Of a DNA stretch of 64,000 nt, positions 48,802 to 62,262 are shown piece after piece. The stretch is taken from positions 23,634,532 to 23,698,531 of the forward strand of contig NC_090131.1 of the NCBI RefSeq assembly GCF_040581485.1, written 5' to 3'. A program made the position numbers and the translations under genes. This stretch comes from Linepithema humile. Its lineage: Eukaryota > Arthropoda > Insecta > Hymenoptera > Formicidae. The number at the start of each line of letters is the position of its first letter. Within the stretch, counting starts at the first letter, position 1. A model generated the notes under the pieces. The model worked only from the letters and a program-made list of their open reading frames with translations. It did no database searches and was not told the DNA's origin.

Positions 48802-50256
48802 TTAATTCTACGATCTCCCCGAAATTAATCGCGCGCCGACCGAAAGCGCCTCGCTCACGATAATGCCGGCGGCTCTTAATTATTTTCGCCTCATTAATAA
48901 ATCAAGATCGCCCGCTCGTAATAATCGTAACGGCGCTTTGCGGGAATTAATCGGTATAAATCGACGCGGGAACCGTGCGCACGCGGGCTTCAAGCCGCCT
49001 GATTACGCGAGAAAGTCCAATCTACCGCGCTAAGTGCGGCGTGCTTCGCATTAATTTACAATGCACAGCTGCGAGCGGGACGCCGAAGTCGCGTTGAGAA
49101 CCTGTTTCGCGCCCACGAACAAAAGAAAGTTGCAGTTGGGCCACGCCGAAGTATAAAAGTTATTAACGAATACAAAATTACTAAATTGTAATATATTGAA
49201 AATTAAAAGGTTACAGCGAGATGAGAATTGATAGATAAGCTTTAAAAGTGTACCTGGTCGCGATTATTTTACAAAGAGCTGTCATAATTCCATAATTTTA
49301 TTGCGACTCGGCAAACGTCCGTTTTTATACACCGGTTTATGTTCATTATCGCGCCGGGATAGTTTAGGCGAACTCGGTCCCGATGCGCTTGCCATCAAAT
49401 TTCCGGACAGCGGTGCGACTTCGTGGAAATTGCGCTTCTACTCGCGATCGTACAGATCGTCGGTACCGATATGTCAGCGACATCGCGCCGTAAATTCGGC
49501 GACGCGCGGTGAGACGGCTGGGCAAAAATTCGCTCGTTGCGAAGAAAAGAAAAAAAAAGGGGGGAAAGCGATTCGGGGTGTAGGTTACTGACGACGGAGT
49601 AACTAACCGTTCGGTTACACCGCTGTGTTCAGAACAGAAACTCGTAAACGGACTATCTTGTCAGATAAGTCTGACACGCCGATTCGTTTAAGCACGCTTT
49701 CGATCCGAATAACGATTACGAACGAGTGCGACAAATGAGAATTTTTTTGATGCGATATGAAAAAAACGACGATATTACGACGATTTTTTTTATTGGAGAC
49801 GTTATTGGCTATTTAACGATATGATGCATGGACAGTTAGAATTAAAAATTTTATATCTAATTGTGAGATAATCATCAATTTCCATTCGGTCTCATAATTA
49901 ATTCTCAATGCAGTGGCATTGGTCATTCGTGAAACTCTTGACACGACCAAATAATTGAGATGTCATTCATCGTACGAATATCCTGATTGTGGAAAATCTG
50001 ATAATATTAAAAAAATGCATGATATGAGAAATATAAAAAGAACTCGCGATTTGCTTGCCTTGCTTGAACAAAATAATAGCAGAGTGTGTGAGCATGTAGA
50101 ATTATCAACATATTTTTCCAACCAGACTATAATAATACTAGTAATTATTATTAATGATTGTTAATTATTATTCATCATTAATCAACGCATGTTAATAATA
50201 ATAATTTAAAGCATTGTTAAAGAATTGTATTTTGACCATTTTCAGTCTCCGTTTTT

Positions 50257-50286
50257 ATTAAGACATTCTTTATTAAGACATTCTTT
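50257..50286. repeat. 15-bp perfect tandem duplication
   Basis: ATTAAGACATTCTTT occurs twice head to tail without mismatch. Confidence 0.9.
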
Positions 50287-50583
50287 TTAAAGATGGATAC
50301 AAAGTATTTCTTGTGTGATCTCAAAGGGATCATTATTAAGTTATTTAAATTTTTGCAGTAATTATCTGTGATTATGTTATTTCCAGTATAAGAAGAAAAG
50401 ATCATTTATAACCTACTTTCAATTTTCAATTCAAAGAATTTTCTTTTGAAAAATGATACCATAAAATTATAGATATCTCTCTATTGTAAATTCTATTGTA
50501 AAACTATTTTAGATAAATGATTTTTATTATTCCATTGTAAAGAGAAGAATTCTGTTTCAGGAAAGTAACCGTAAAAAAACCTT

Positions 50584-50609
50584 CACACACACACACACAC
50601 ACACGCACA
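50584..50609. repeat. (CA)n microsatellite
   Basis: CA repeat interrupted by CG once or twice and followed by CATACACAAAC. Confidence 0.93.
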
Positions 50610-50702
50610 CGCATACACAAACCTATTCATTTAAATTGTCAGAATTTTTGCGCGTCATTGAGTGAATTTATCTCAGTCAAAGAGTAAATTTCAGCATGTA
50701 AA

Positions 50703-50762
50703 TCTCAAAGGAATTGACCCAAAAGATTTGTCCCAAAGGTCTCAAATATGGTCCCAAAAGAA
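50703..50762. repeat. dispersed T(C/T)CCAAAG repeat cluster
   Basis: Five related words (TCTCAAAGG, ACCCAAAAG, TCCCAAAGG, TCTCAAATA, TCCCAAAAG) occur at 10-16-bp spacing. This could be a decayed tandem repeat or a cluster of sites for one factor. Confidence 0.5.
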
Positions 50763-52490
50763 AATTTTATCGTTTCAAAATTATCAATGTTCGAATCTTT
50801 CAGAAAATACGTAAAGAAGATAATTATCATCCATACTATTGCAGAGCTTTAACATTCGATAATATTGCGATAATCATTTCGACGCGCTGGTGAACTAAAG
50901 ACACCTAAAGAAGCCATCCATCCATAACTTCTGCCTTTCATCTATACACAGCGTCCCTCCACGAAATTGATCGATCCATAGAAACGATCTCGATGACATC
51001 TTCCAGGAAGAAAGGCAAACAAATCGCGAGCTCTCTCGACGTATATGTGTATACGCGCGCTCTGACATTACGCGCGGGGCACACCGGGTTCCACGCAGGC
51101 ACCCCGGCTGCGCCGACATTGTCGAGGGCGTGTAAATAAGCGCGAAAATAAGCGCCTAACGAGGCAAAGATTGACTCGGACAATGGTCGGCCGGGGCTAT
51201 CGCGGCGGAACACGAGTTTCTCTCGCTCGTCGTAAAGAAGGCACTCAAGTCCCGGACAATGGGCGGCCCCGAAATTCACACTTGACGCGACAATGGCTCG
51301 CGGGGACATTCGTCTTTTCGTGCGCTACGAAATCACGGTACAATGAGACCGACCGCGTGGAAATTCGCAGGTTGCCCTCCTCCCGGCGAACGCTGCCCGA
51401 TTCTCTGCTTCCCCTCCCGCCCCGTTCTGGCTTTTCGGCGACAAAACGAGGGACCGAAGCGAGAGATATCACCTGCCGCTATTGGCCGGTGCTGCGGATG
51501 AATGCAAACAAATTTTCTATGGGCTTCTCATGAGCATCTAATATTCATTCGGCGTGCAGCGACGCCGCGAATTGAGATGTCACGTCGGAGCAATTCATTT
51601 GGAAGAATCGTTTCGCCGGCGAGATGAAGAAGGCGCAATTACGGACGAGACGTTATAATGGGATCGATCGCGTCTTTGGAATAAGAGGCGAGGAACAGCG
51701 CGAATTGTTATTACTTGACACAATTGTATCAGTCTCGACACTTTCGTTTGCATGACAAAATGTTCCGGATTTTTTTTCACACCGCCATAAATAAAGAGCG
51801 TCGTAGGGAAGTGGATGTTTGATGCGTAATTTCTCTTGCGGTAAAAAGGAAAACGTAACATTTTATTACATCCAACGTCTACAATAACGTGTAACTTTCC
51901 TCGGGAATAGTACACGGAGAAAGATCTCCGATTTCGTGTGCCAACGTATATAGCAATTTAACCGGGTCAATCGTCGCGCTTTCCAACGTTAAGGAAGTCA
52001 TTCCGCTTGTACGCGCGCACACTGGCTCGCGGAATTTTGGCACGCCGTTCGAGTGCGTTCACTCGTAAAAATCACGTTTGGATTAGCACGAAGAGTTACG
52101 CGGACAAATGGCTCGAAATACACAGACGGGATGAGGAATGACCGTCGCTGCGACGCGCGCAAACTTCGCATTGTCGTTGCGCACGCCGAGAGAAAATGTG
52201 TGAACGAATAAAAACGATGGGACGACGGTGTGCCACGTCATAAACCTTGTAGAAAGATTCTCAATTCTCATCGAAAACGATCTTCAAACGCGCCGTACCA
52301 TACACCACCACGCCCAGCACACTTTATTAGGCAGAAAATTCTGCGATAAAAGACATCTCCAGCTTCTTTTATACTTCTTTGAGAAAAGATCTTGTCCCTT
52401 TGAAAATAGGACTACGATGAATTGACTTTGCTTGGTCAAAAGAAAGAATGAATATATTTTTCTTCTCGTACGCGTTAGAAAAATTTATAA

Positions 52491-52553
52491 TATACAGGGT
52501 GTCCCAGAGACAGTAGTCCAAAGGAAACCTAGCGATATGGAACATCCTGTATA
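52491..52553. mobile_element. 63-bp mini-element with CAGGGTGTCC-type end
   Basis: TATACAGGGTGTCCCAG at the left is imperfectly complementary to GGAACATCCTGTATA at the right. The end resembles the fold-back elements' CAGGGTGTCCGG terminus, and TA flanks both sides. The 30-bp centre is not palindromic. It is probably a solo or internally deleted non-autonomous element. Confidence 0.65.
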
Positions 52554-55500
52554 TTTCGATTAGAAATAACAAAAAACAAATAAATCAATGAATCAAGTAA
52601 TTGAAGTGACGACTCTTTGAGCTGCCGCGATAAAAGAAAAATAAAATAAAATAAAAAGTCTGTACAATCTTGATTTTATTTACTTAAAAATCTTTCAAAT
52701 CTTTAAAATCTTTCAATGAATAAATATAAATAAGCTTTATTTCATTTACTTGACAAATTTTCTTCTATTTATTTGCACTCAATATCATGCGACAGCTCAC
52801 GCAATCTGTATATTTCAATTACTTAATTATTTTTATTTATTCACATACTCTATAAAACTCAATTTGAAACATTCTGCTTATTAAATAAATAAAATGGTTT
52901 CGTGAACTGTTGAATGAAGAAATATATTATATCGTTATTTTTAAGGACTTGTTGGACTTGTTGGAACAATTCCACCTCTCGTGAACGTCTCGACGACGCG
53001 ATTAGCCACGGGGGCAATTGCACGATACGGGGTGTATCGCGCAACACTCTCGCGACCACTCAAGCGTGGTGGTGCTCTCCCGCGCGCCGCATGAAAAATC
53101 CTAATAGTCCGCATTACTAATAACTGCTACATTGGAAGGGCGTGTCGAGAGAGGGCTCTAAAAGTCCCGGACAGGTAATAACTCTATCCTCCCGGACTTG
53201 CCCGCTCGATCAGCTCGTTTGCTCGCTTGTCCGCTAGTTATACACGCGTGTTCTGCTATATGGGGAAACTAACCGTGCCGACGTAACAGCGTGCAATTAA
53301 GTTAAACAATTGCCTAGACCGCTATAAACAATCCTCGACGTACGTACAAATCATCGGTCCCAGCCGAAGTCCCAACATTCGTCGGTGTAAAAAATACGCG
53401 CTCCCCCCCCCCCCCCCCCACGTTACCCCTCTCAGGGTCTGTTTCATCCCGCCCTCTCGTCTTTCACTCCTCATCCTCTTTTTCCTCTCCCTTCCACCCC
53501 GCTGCCCATTCTTCTTCGCTTCATCATCATTTTCTTACGCCGTTGACGGCCGGTCGGTCTTCATCGCGGAGTTCCCGGCGAAATTTTGGCGTTCGCTTTG
53601 GAGCAGATATAAACCGCCGGTAATGATATCTTACGTCACAGCGGTAATGGCGCCTCTCGCAACTCACGTTGAGTTTATAAATTATCGAATTAATGGCGCC
53701 GTGTTGAGTAACGGCGACTGACCCGGGGTTTATCGCCGCCGCTTAAATATCCGTTGAAAAGTATTTCGACGCGAGTACATCTCGAGGGCCCGATCGTTCG
53801 GCCCGAATTTAACGGACGCTTTAAGACCGGCTTGATCTAGATCCTGAAATATAGGCGCGTTACGAAATACGTCAGAAATTGTCGGACGACGAGAACGAAA
53901 ACGCTGTCGAGGCACCAGGGAAATTCGCCGGCTGCCCGCGCGCGAATGACGTGATAAATGTTTCGTCGCGATTTTTCAAAAAGAATCGTCGGACGTGCCA
54001 TTTACAATTGGCACGAGAATGGCCAGAGATGTTTGTAATGGAATGCCTATCATTTTGAAAATCTTAAGGACATCGAGACATTTTTGATTTTAAACTTCTC
54101 GCGAGGAACTGCATGCTGCTAATCGTTATTCTTGAATCTTTCGAAGTTGCGCTAAGTGTCTTAAAGTCCCTCCAACAAATCGTGCTATTATTATCACCGC
54201 AAAAGTACTGACTACGTCGACACGAACATTGATCACGCGAGTAGACGAGCGTGCGCTGTACAGCACGAAAGAAAGAATAATTACTGTCGATCATTACGAG
54301 CGTAATTAGCATCACCGGCAGTGATCACTAAAGCAGATACATATACGCGATTCTGTAATAATAATAATTATGAGAAACTATACGTTTTATTCACTTTTCG
54401 TTGTGAAATTTTGTATCAAAGTAACATGTTTTTTTTTCGAATATCAAGTTTGACGATTATTAAGCGCATTTAGTGCCCCAGATACAGAGATTGGCAGTGC
54501 CAATTCAACCTTATCGCTCACGCCAAATCTCGAACGTATCGGTTCCGCGCACCCGCAATTACCTAAGATTATTTATGCTTAATGCTGGCAACTCAACGTG
54601 GCAATAAATAAGGATAATGGCGCCGGTCATTAAGTCGATACTCCTCAGTGATATTTTCTCACTCGTCGAACCCGCGCTGTGTTCGCGCCCACGAACGCGC
54701 CGCTTTATCGCCCGTCATCCGTCAAACGTCGTGCACAATGTCCACGATTCCGCGCCGGCGTTCGTCATTTGCGTCATAATGACGCTCGTGTCGATGAAGG
54801 AAGCATCAACGCGGACCATAACACTTTCTTATTACTGACGTTTAGAGTTTGAGTAAATCCAAACGATAATTTGTAACTTCTATTTAAGACCACTTTAAAT
54901 TTACTTATATCTTTTATAATTATATTCAATATTTAATTTGTGGGAGATATATCTAAATCAATAATATACATTAAAATAATATATCTAAATAATTTGGATA
55001 TAAAGCGAATCTTACGAATTAGAAAATTACGAATATTTTCGGTTAATTTAGCTCTCTATTTCTCATTTTTTCATGAGAAAGTTTTAGTTTTCAGAGAGAT
55101 AAATACTGCCCTTTCCGCAACTCGATCCTTGCGCATTTCTGTTTAATTCGCGATCCACGTTCGGCTCTCACAATTGGTTCTTCGTGCCAGATGAGGAAAG
55201 GATCGGTACGAATAAATTTCAATTTGCAAACAGCTTGGAATGAGCTTCAATTATGACTTATTACCTGTGTACCGGCGCAGAAAACACAGTTATTATTCGC
55301 GCTACATCGTCACCTCGCAACCGGGCAATTCGCTTCTGGGAATTCAATTTGGTGTTTCTCGCGTGAATTCCTTCGGCCGACCCAAAATGCAGCTGGCAGA
55401 CGCGTGTGGTTGCACCACGGCGAGGTGGTTTACTCGTATCTCCCGGGAAAGAGAGAAGGAAGAGCGCGCCATTAGCCTGCAGTTATTTTCCTTTCAGAAA

Positions 55501-56202
55501 CCACGTATTATCTCATTTGCTCGGGAAAGCATTCGTATTCCACCCGACGGTATACTGTAACTTTCTGTGCCTTTTGAAAAGTTGCAAATATAATCGACCG
55601 GGCGCACGTTACGGCTCGCCGGCCTCTTTCCTCGCGTTTCGTAATAACGCTTTCTTTGCACGTGAAGCGCGAGGATGAAAAGGATATATCGGCCGCACTG
55701 TCTTCTTTCGCCGCAAGCGTGCATTATCTCGTTAGTGCATGAAGCATCCTTCAACCACGCGCAAGAACGCGAGTCGATCCCGATGTGCGCGATAAGTAAA
55801 ATAAAAAGAGCGACAGGATTCGCGTTCTCGGTTTATATCGTGTTATATTCGCCTTATACGCTACTATTTCCCTCTTCTTATCTTCACTTATCTGACAGCT
55901 TTATCAAATCGACGGAAACTACTTTTGTTAGTGAACATTTCATACGATAACTATATTTTCTAGCTTTTCTCTACGTTATCGTTTCATTTATCTATATATT
56001 TATAACACTTAAAATTTTACAATAAAAATTTTAATTTTTGGATAAAAAATTTGAAAGAGTTCTTCACGTATTTCCTTAAATGTAATACAATTTATACTAA
56101 AATCGTTTACATAAAATGTTTATTATATCAAATCTTCATGATATTTTAAAATGCTTCTCTAGAAAATCTAGCATATGCATAAGTTCATCTATTTTAAGAC
56201 AA
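52554..56202. other. mosaic non-coding DNA
   Basis: No gene is recognised. 52560-52900 is AT-rich with repeated AATAAAATAAAA and TCTTTCAAATC words. 52970-54330 is mainly GC-rich, containing the C17 run. 54360-54450 and 54850-55080 are AT-rich. 55180-55900 is mixed with several overlapping frames. 55950-56200 is AT-rich. Confidence 0.45.
53403..53419. repeat. C17 homopolymer
   Basis: Seventeen consecutive Cs, followed by A and then CT-rich DNA. It can form an i-motif or G4 and its true length is uncertain in any assembly. Confidence 0.9.
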
Positions 56203-56320
56203 CCCAGACAGCACAGCATATCCAAAAGACGTCCAGAGGATATCTCAAAGACGTTTTTGGGACGACAGGACGTTCTCTCGATATCCTTTGGATGTATTTT
56301 GGACATGTGTGCTGTCTGGG
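56203..56320. mobile_element. 118-bp palindromic mini-element
   Basis: It begins CCCAGACAGCACA and ends TGTGCTGTCTGGG, with self-complementarity along the whole length and repeated internal GACGT(C/T) and GGATAT(C) words. There is no coding capacity; it looks like a MITE. Short A-rich flanks (CAA/AAT) leave the target duplication unclear. Confidence 0.8.
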
Positions 56321-56539
56321 AATGGATCTATAAAACTTTATATTTATTTATATGACATTTGTACATAAGCTTTTAAAATTTTTTAACTTTATCAAATCAG
56401 CAAATGTATTTTATTTGATACAAATTTCGCAGATCCGTTACTTTAATTAAATAAAATGATTTAACTCACTGGTATATGATGGCAACAGCAGAGTCGCAAA
56501 CTACGTTAATCTGTAAAATATAAATATATTATAATTACT

Positions 56540-57370
56540 ACGTAGTCAAAATAGTTTATATTTTTAAATAAATATTACACATATTGGCTTTTTTATTTGT
56601 TTTACTCAAGTAGATATTTTGTAGAAAAATTATAGAATTAGCAAGAAAAATATGATTTTTGTAATTATTAAATATATTAAAAATATTTGCGTTATGAGGA
56701 TAAATAGTTAATATATTAACTATATATCAATAATTTCCAATTTATTGTTTGCACGAGTGATTAACTCTTATAGCTAGCAAGTCAGATATTTTATTTCGTG
56801 CGAATATATATCTTATTTTATTTTTCACGGAAAGCTGGGAAGTTTACAAAGATCAACTGCTTAGAAGAAGATCATTTTTCGATTTCTCTCTGTCGTTTAC
56901 TTGTCTTCTCCAGACGCCGTGATTATAATTCTGTGTGATTTCGTGCTTTTCCCGAGTTTTTTCTTTGCCATAAAATGACAAAGTTCGTGTCGTAAGCACG
57001 GTTAATATCGGAAAAATATTGCTCAATTGCAATTAGTCTTGTTTTCGTGAGTGTTGCGTTGTGTAAAGCCATCGACTGGGCAACTGAGAGGAGGAGGAGA
57101 ACATCGGGCATCGGCGGAATAACTTTAGGTAATTTACCGTCTATCTATTATCAACTGTTTTTGAAATATATTAATCACTTATCTTGACCAAGGCGAATAT
57201 TTTGAACATATTTAATATTTATAATTATTTCAAATATTTATACAAAAATCATATTTTTCTTACTAACTATATAATTTTTCTACAAAATATCTATTTGAGT
57301 AAAAACACCAATATATGTAATAATTATTTTCTAAAAATATCATATTTTATATGTGTATATAAATATATCC
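56540..57370. mobile_element. long inverted repeat with unique centre
   Basis: The left arm (about 56540-56722) and right arm (about 57166-57370) are inverted copies. The 62-bp core 56602-56663 matches the complement of 57241-57302 with about four mismatches, and weaker similarity extends on both sides. The ~440-bp centre is less AT-rich and carries a 62-codon minus-strand frame (56923-57111, starting MPDVLLLLSVAQSM) with no recognised domain. It could be a non-autonomous DNA transposon, or a long-hairpin RNA source. The outer boundaries and target duplication are not resolved. Confidence 0.6.
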
Positions 57371-60300
57371 AATTTGAAAGGGTTAAAAAATTTCTCTTAA
57401 AAGTATACGTAAATATCATATAAATAGATACAAAATTTCATAGATTTATTGTCTTAAAATGGATAATCCAGGACAGATTATAAAATGCATGCTTATAAGA
57501 TGAAGCTTATATTATTTATCAATATAATCATGATATTTTATTGTATATAATATTAATTATTTTCTCAAATATTTCCTATATTTAAGGTAAATATTCGACA
57601 TTTATTATTTTTTCAGAATTAAATATTATATAAATTGATGTAAAACAATACTCAAAGAATTTTGTAAAATACGATAATCATAAATTGAAAATGAAATTAT
57701 TTTATACGACGAATTGCAAATAAGTTACCTATTGAATAGAAAAGTGCTACTGACAGTTACTGATTATATTTTTTTCTTATAATGCGTCAATATTTTTTAA
57801 TCTTTTTTAGTCTATCCATTTATGCTTATCGATCCGACTTGAAACAAAGCAACATGGTATGAATCCATGCGCTTGCTATTGTCATACGCAATCCGTCAAT
57901 TACACCAAAGAGAAGTTTGAAAGTTTATAATTGAAAATACATTATACATATATTATATTACACAATTCACATAAAGAGAGTATTTCTAATTCACAATTTA
58001 GCATGAATAAGCAGCAATGTCAATATAAAAAATTGATAATAATTGGAAAAATGATAATTGTATAATTCCAATCGTAAAATAGATGCAGATTATGGTACTG
58101 GACAGAGATCGATAAGCATCCTACAAAAAATACCGAAATGGTCTCTCACTCTTCTCTTTGGTGTCCACCATTTACACTCACGCAAGCCACCGTGCTCTTC
58201 GGGGAAGCTCGAGGCCACTAACGAGAGAAACGCGTTAAAACAGACTGTTTACACGCCAATACGAGATAACGAAAACGTGACAGGGCGATACGTGCCGAAT
58301 GAAGGATCAACCAATCGCGTAGCCACAGTGAATGGAGTCTGTCGAAGCTCCAAGGGTGGACTCCGAACGAGTGAGACCATACTCACTCGCCGTAGTAGGG
58401 AACGCGAGAGAAAAAGAGAGAGCAGGTCGAACAAATGAGTACGATGAGTTACGGCGCGGCGTAAATCTCGGGCTAATGGCTGCCTAAACGCGAAACCTGC
58501 TGGCTCGCTTTCGGACCTCTCCCCCTCCGGCGCGACCGAGAAATTTAATAATCCAACTAATGGGCTCGTGCGGTGGCTTATTATATTTATATGCAGCTCG
58601 CCCTCTTGATTCCGGCGAGACGCGAAGGGATTATCAATGGAATGGTATCTAAATCGTTTCGGGTACTCGTTGAATATTGACGATCGTGACAGAACTCACC
58701 TTCTCGCACTGAGATGAAGATAATATTTTCTAATTCCGTATATTTTTACTCACATTTGCTCACAATTAAATTTATTAATTAAAAGAATATATTTTTCGAA
58801 ATTATACTTTATAAAAATTGTTATTTTTTATAAATGTTTTTTCCAAATAATAATAATTGATGATTATGTCAAATAATATTGGTAATTTTAAAATGAAATG
58901 CTTGATGGTCCACGTGTCGGGATTAATTTGCAGCATGAGGGTTAAAGGTCGAAATCGATCGGGTCTGCGTTCAGGTATACGAGCGAGAAAAAAAGGATAG
59001 AGAGCGGAATTTGCCGTGGGGTTACATTAAGGTGATTTCTTGGAGAAAAGAACGCCTTCGTAGGTCCGAGATATGGATGGTCACTCTTCTCTCTGGGCCC
59101 AGGAGAATTTTTAGAGATCTTCGTCGCGCGGACAGGCGAGAGAGGTCGGGCAGGCCCTCGTGAGGCCCGTCGAGCGGGTAGTAAATCAGACTGTGAACGT
59201 TTACGGGGGTTTTTGGGGAATGTTGAACAAACAATTGACGGCTAATAAAGCGTCGTGCACACCGCAGGACGCCACATGGCAAGAGATCGGATTAAGTCGC
59301 ACGAGGCTATAGATTCGTACCGTTTCCACGGATTCATACGTATTCCCTCTCGCATACGGATCAATAAGAATCGCTTTTTACGTCTTAGTCGCGTTTAAAC
59401 GCGCCATTTTCGTATATCGATGCACCACAAAATTTAATGCCGGACGTGCATAAAGTATGAACATCGAAACCGTGCGTTTGCTGGTTAATCGGTAATACGC
59501 TGCGACATCGCAAATTACGATTTTTACGCCAGTAAAAACACTCGGAACAATCAACGCTACTGTCTGAAATTACGTGTAATTGCACGGAACAGTATAACGA
59601 GGCTTTATTACCGTGAGAATAATAAACAAAATGAGTGCACTCAATGGAAGAATACACATTACTCTCTGGGAGGCTGAATATCAGGCTTGCTTTCAACAAA
59701 ATTAATGGTCACTTGTTTATAAACCATAAATTTTTATGGAATTAAGTTACCTTGTTTTACAACGACATAATTCTAATAATAACAATTTTAGTTTTAAAAT
59801 TATCAGAGGAGGAATGGAAAGGAATGAATCGATATTGATGTGTAAAAAGCATGAATTTAAAATGATTGGAACTTCTGTACCCTCGCTCTTTCGACGGGAA
59901 TGAATAGATCGAACCAGTTTTTTTCGAGACCATGAAATATCTTGTGGACTCCTAAGTGTCGGTGAGAAATTAACGGCCCTGGTAAAACGTCTGGTCCATT
60001 AAATGGAAAATAAGTTTGTCATAATTTATAATTTAATAACGATCTAAAGAGGCTCATTAGCAGACGCGTAGTTTCTAAAATGGTGTCGTATTTATTACGA
60101 CCAGTTTTGCAAAGTTCTCGCGGAAAAAAATGATTTACGGGTCGAAAGAGCGGGAACAGAAATGTCATTCACTTTGAAATATGAGCAATATCAACGTTAA
60201 TTTATTTAATATACTTATTAAAACTGCATGTCTTGTACCTTTCAACACTGACATTTGTTAAAATAATCAGCAAAATATTCAAAAATTATAATAACAAATT

Positions 60301-60796
60301 TTTACAAAGTTTTTTTAAAAAACTGCTGCATTATTTATCACGCTTAGCGTTAAAAAAACTTGTAATATATCAACAGGAATAATTATGTGAAACTAGGCTC
60401 ACGAATATTTCTTTCAAATGTTTTCTCACAAACGTAATGAAATATTGTACATTCTTATTTGCAAGCGACATTGCGCGGTGACATTGGTCGCGCCTTAAAA
60501 GGAGCGTATGCGCTAATTGCGCGATGGACAATTCGCGATTTTCTCAGATTATACGTCGCGGGCGACTTTCGCCGTGCTTCACATTGTTGGGCGCTAATTA
60601 ATTAAGCGCGATGCCGCAATCGTAAAGATTTTAACGGCGTCGCCCGCGGAAAGAAAGAGAAGCAGTGAGAGCTTTATCCACCCTCGTCGAGCTTTACATC
60701 GCTGTTGTATAACGCGTCCGCTTCTGTGGAAAGGGGGACGGTGATCCGAGACGGTGAAGGAGGCGGGGGGGCCCGGTTCACCATAAATGCCCGTTT

Positions 60797-60816
60797 ATTA
60801 CCGCGGTAATATTACC
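60797..60816. repeat. overlapping palindromes around ATTACCGCGGTAAT
   Basis: ATTACCGCGGTAAT is a perfect 14-bp palindrome and overlaps GGTAATATTACC, another perfect one. Such dyads can be dimeric factor sites; no factor is assigned. Confidence 0.7.
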
Positions 60817-62243
60817 GTCCACTCAAGGACCGCGCGCGTTTTATAGGTAATAACTCATTTGGGAATTAGGCTCTTTAACACAAAGCCTTCGGTTTTCGAT
60901 AAGCATCTCCCGGTGCCCTGAATATAACCGGAGAAAATGAGAAACCCCCATATAATGTCTCGGTTTTGGACCGAGACGGCGTCGGCCACTATTTACACAC
61001 GTAACACTTTTATACGGCGCACACGAACGCGCGCGCGCTCCGTTGCTGTAACGCGTTGCGACGCATAATAGCAGTGGGTAGTCCATCGACTTTACAACCA
61101 GGACTCGAACACAATCTCCTTCCGCCCGATTTTTCTCAGCGTCGCTAATACCCGCCTTTCGAACGGGCTGTGTGTTATCGCGTTGCTGCCATTCCGACTT
61201 CCGATGGATAGCTATTTGTGGCAGCAGCGGGGACGAAAGGAATCCGATCGTGAGGTGAGGTTTATGATCTCCAGAGAGAGAGAGTTATAGAAACCCCGTG
61301 TGAATTGTGTTACAGCATCATCGATCATTCTAAAGTTCCTGCGGAACCCACCGGCATCATTAATTTTCTGACGCAATCATTGAACTGTGTTACGTCTATT
61401 GTTGTAAACGCTGGCATCTAGATTACGCTGTTAACAGTCTTTTCTTGGTATTATTAATTTGCAAGCGAATTAAAAATGTTATTTTTCACACTAGTTATTT
61501 AATATAGACGTCAAACGATTCAACGATGTTGCGCAAGCGACAATTTATTCATGTAAATAATCGCCTTAAATAGCTACGGACACCGATAATTTACGCGGAT
61601 AAAATATTTGAAAAATCCAGTCGTCTCTGGCATGCTACATCGACTTTTAAGGCGCGAGCACGAACCCGTAAAAGGCGAGTTTAAAAAGTCTTCGAGCAGA
61701 CGAAATTTCGAAAGCGAACAGAATAAACATAATCGCACCCAGTGCGGAGAAAAGATTCAAAGATGAAAAGAGGAATCATCAAAAGAGCACTTGAAAAGGC
61801 GTTGCTTTTTGAAGATTCTAATTCGTTTAGTCCTGCTGGGGCATAAAACCCTGTTTATGTTCGAGGAAAATCCCCGTAAAATCCGAAATGATAGTCGTTA
61901 GATGTCTTTTAACACCATAGAACACTTACAAATGTTGTCTCTTTGACATGTTTTGTCCTTTTATATTGTTCCACAACCATTTCTATCTGACATAAGTTTT
62001 ATTTAGATAAATAACATTTTGTATAATTTTTCCGTTTCTCGACAAATTTGAAATTTTGATCTTTCCACCGATGCACTCGATCTCGTAAAACCCAGATCCT
62101 GTTTAGGGTCAATGTACGAGAATCTCCGTGAAGGATAAATCGCAGAAACGTGCACAAAGAGATATTCCACGGAGTTCCTAATCATGTGACCGAGTCATTG
62201 CTTGCGTTTTATCGGTTCCGCGAAAACGATGTTGCCTCGCGGC

Positions 62244-62262
62244 CGATCGATCGATCGATCGA
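62244..62262. repeat. (CGAT)n run
   Basis: CGATCGATCGATCGATCGA, a perfect tetranucleotide run that is also self-complementary. Confidence 0.9.

Larger units (their letters stand above)
48278..52490. other. mosaic non-coding DNA with a GC palindrome cluster
   Basis: No gene is recognised. 48330-49140 is GC-rich and contains overlapping palindromes at 48775-48801 followed by a run of TTAATTA, AATTAAT and ATTAATAAAT words to about 48965. 49140-49290, 49740-50230 and 50400-50560 are AT-rich. 50860-52330 is mainly CpG-rich with arbitrary frames. Small repeats lie at 50257-50286, 50584-50609 and 50703-50762. Confidence 0.45.

Noticed and set aside
54005..54025. GTGCCA/TGGCAC short hairpin
   Set aside because: A 7-bp stem is too small to be meaningful alone.
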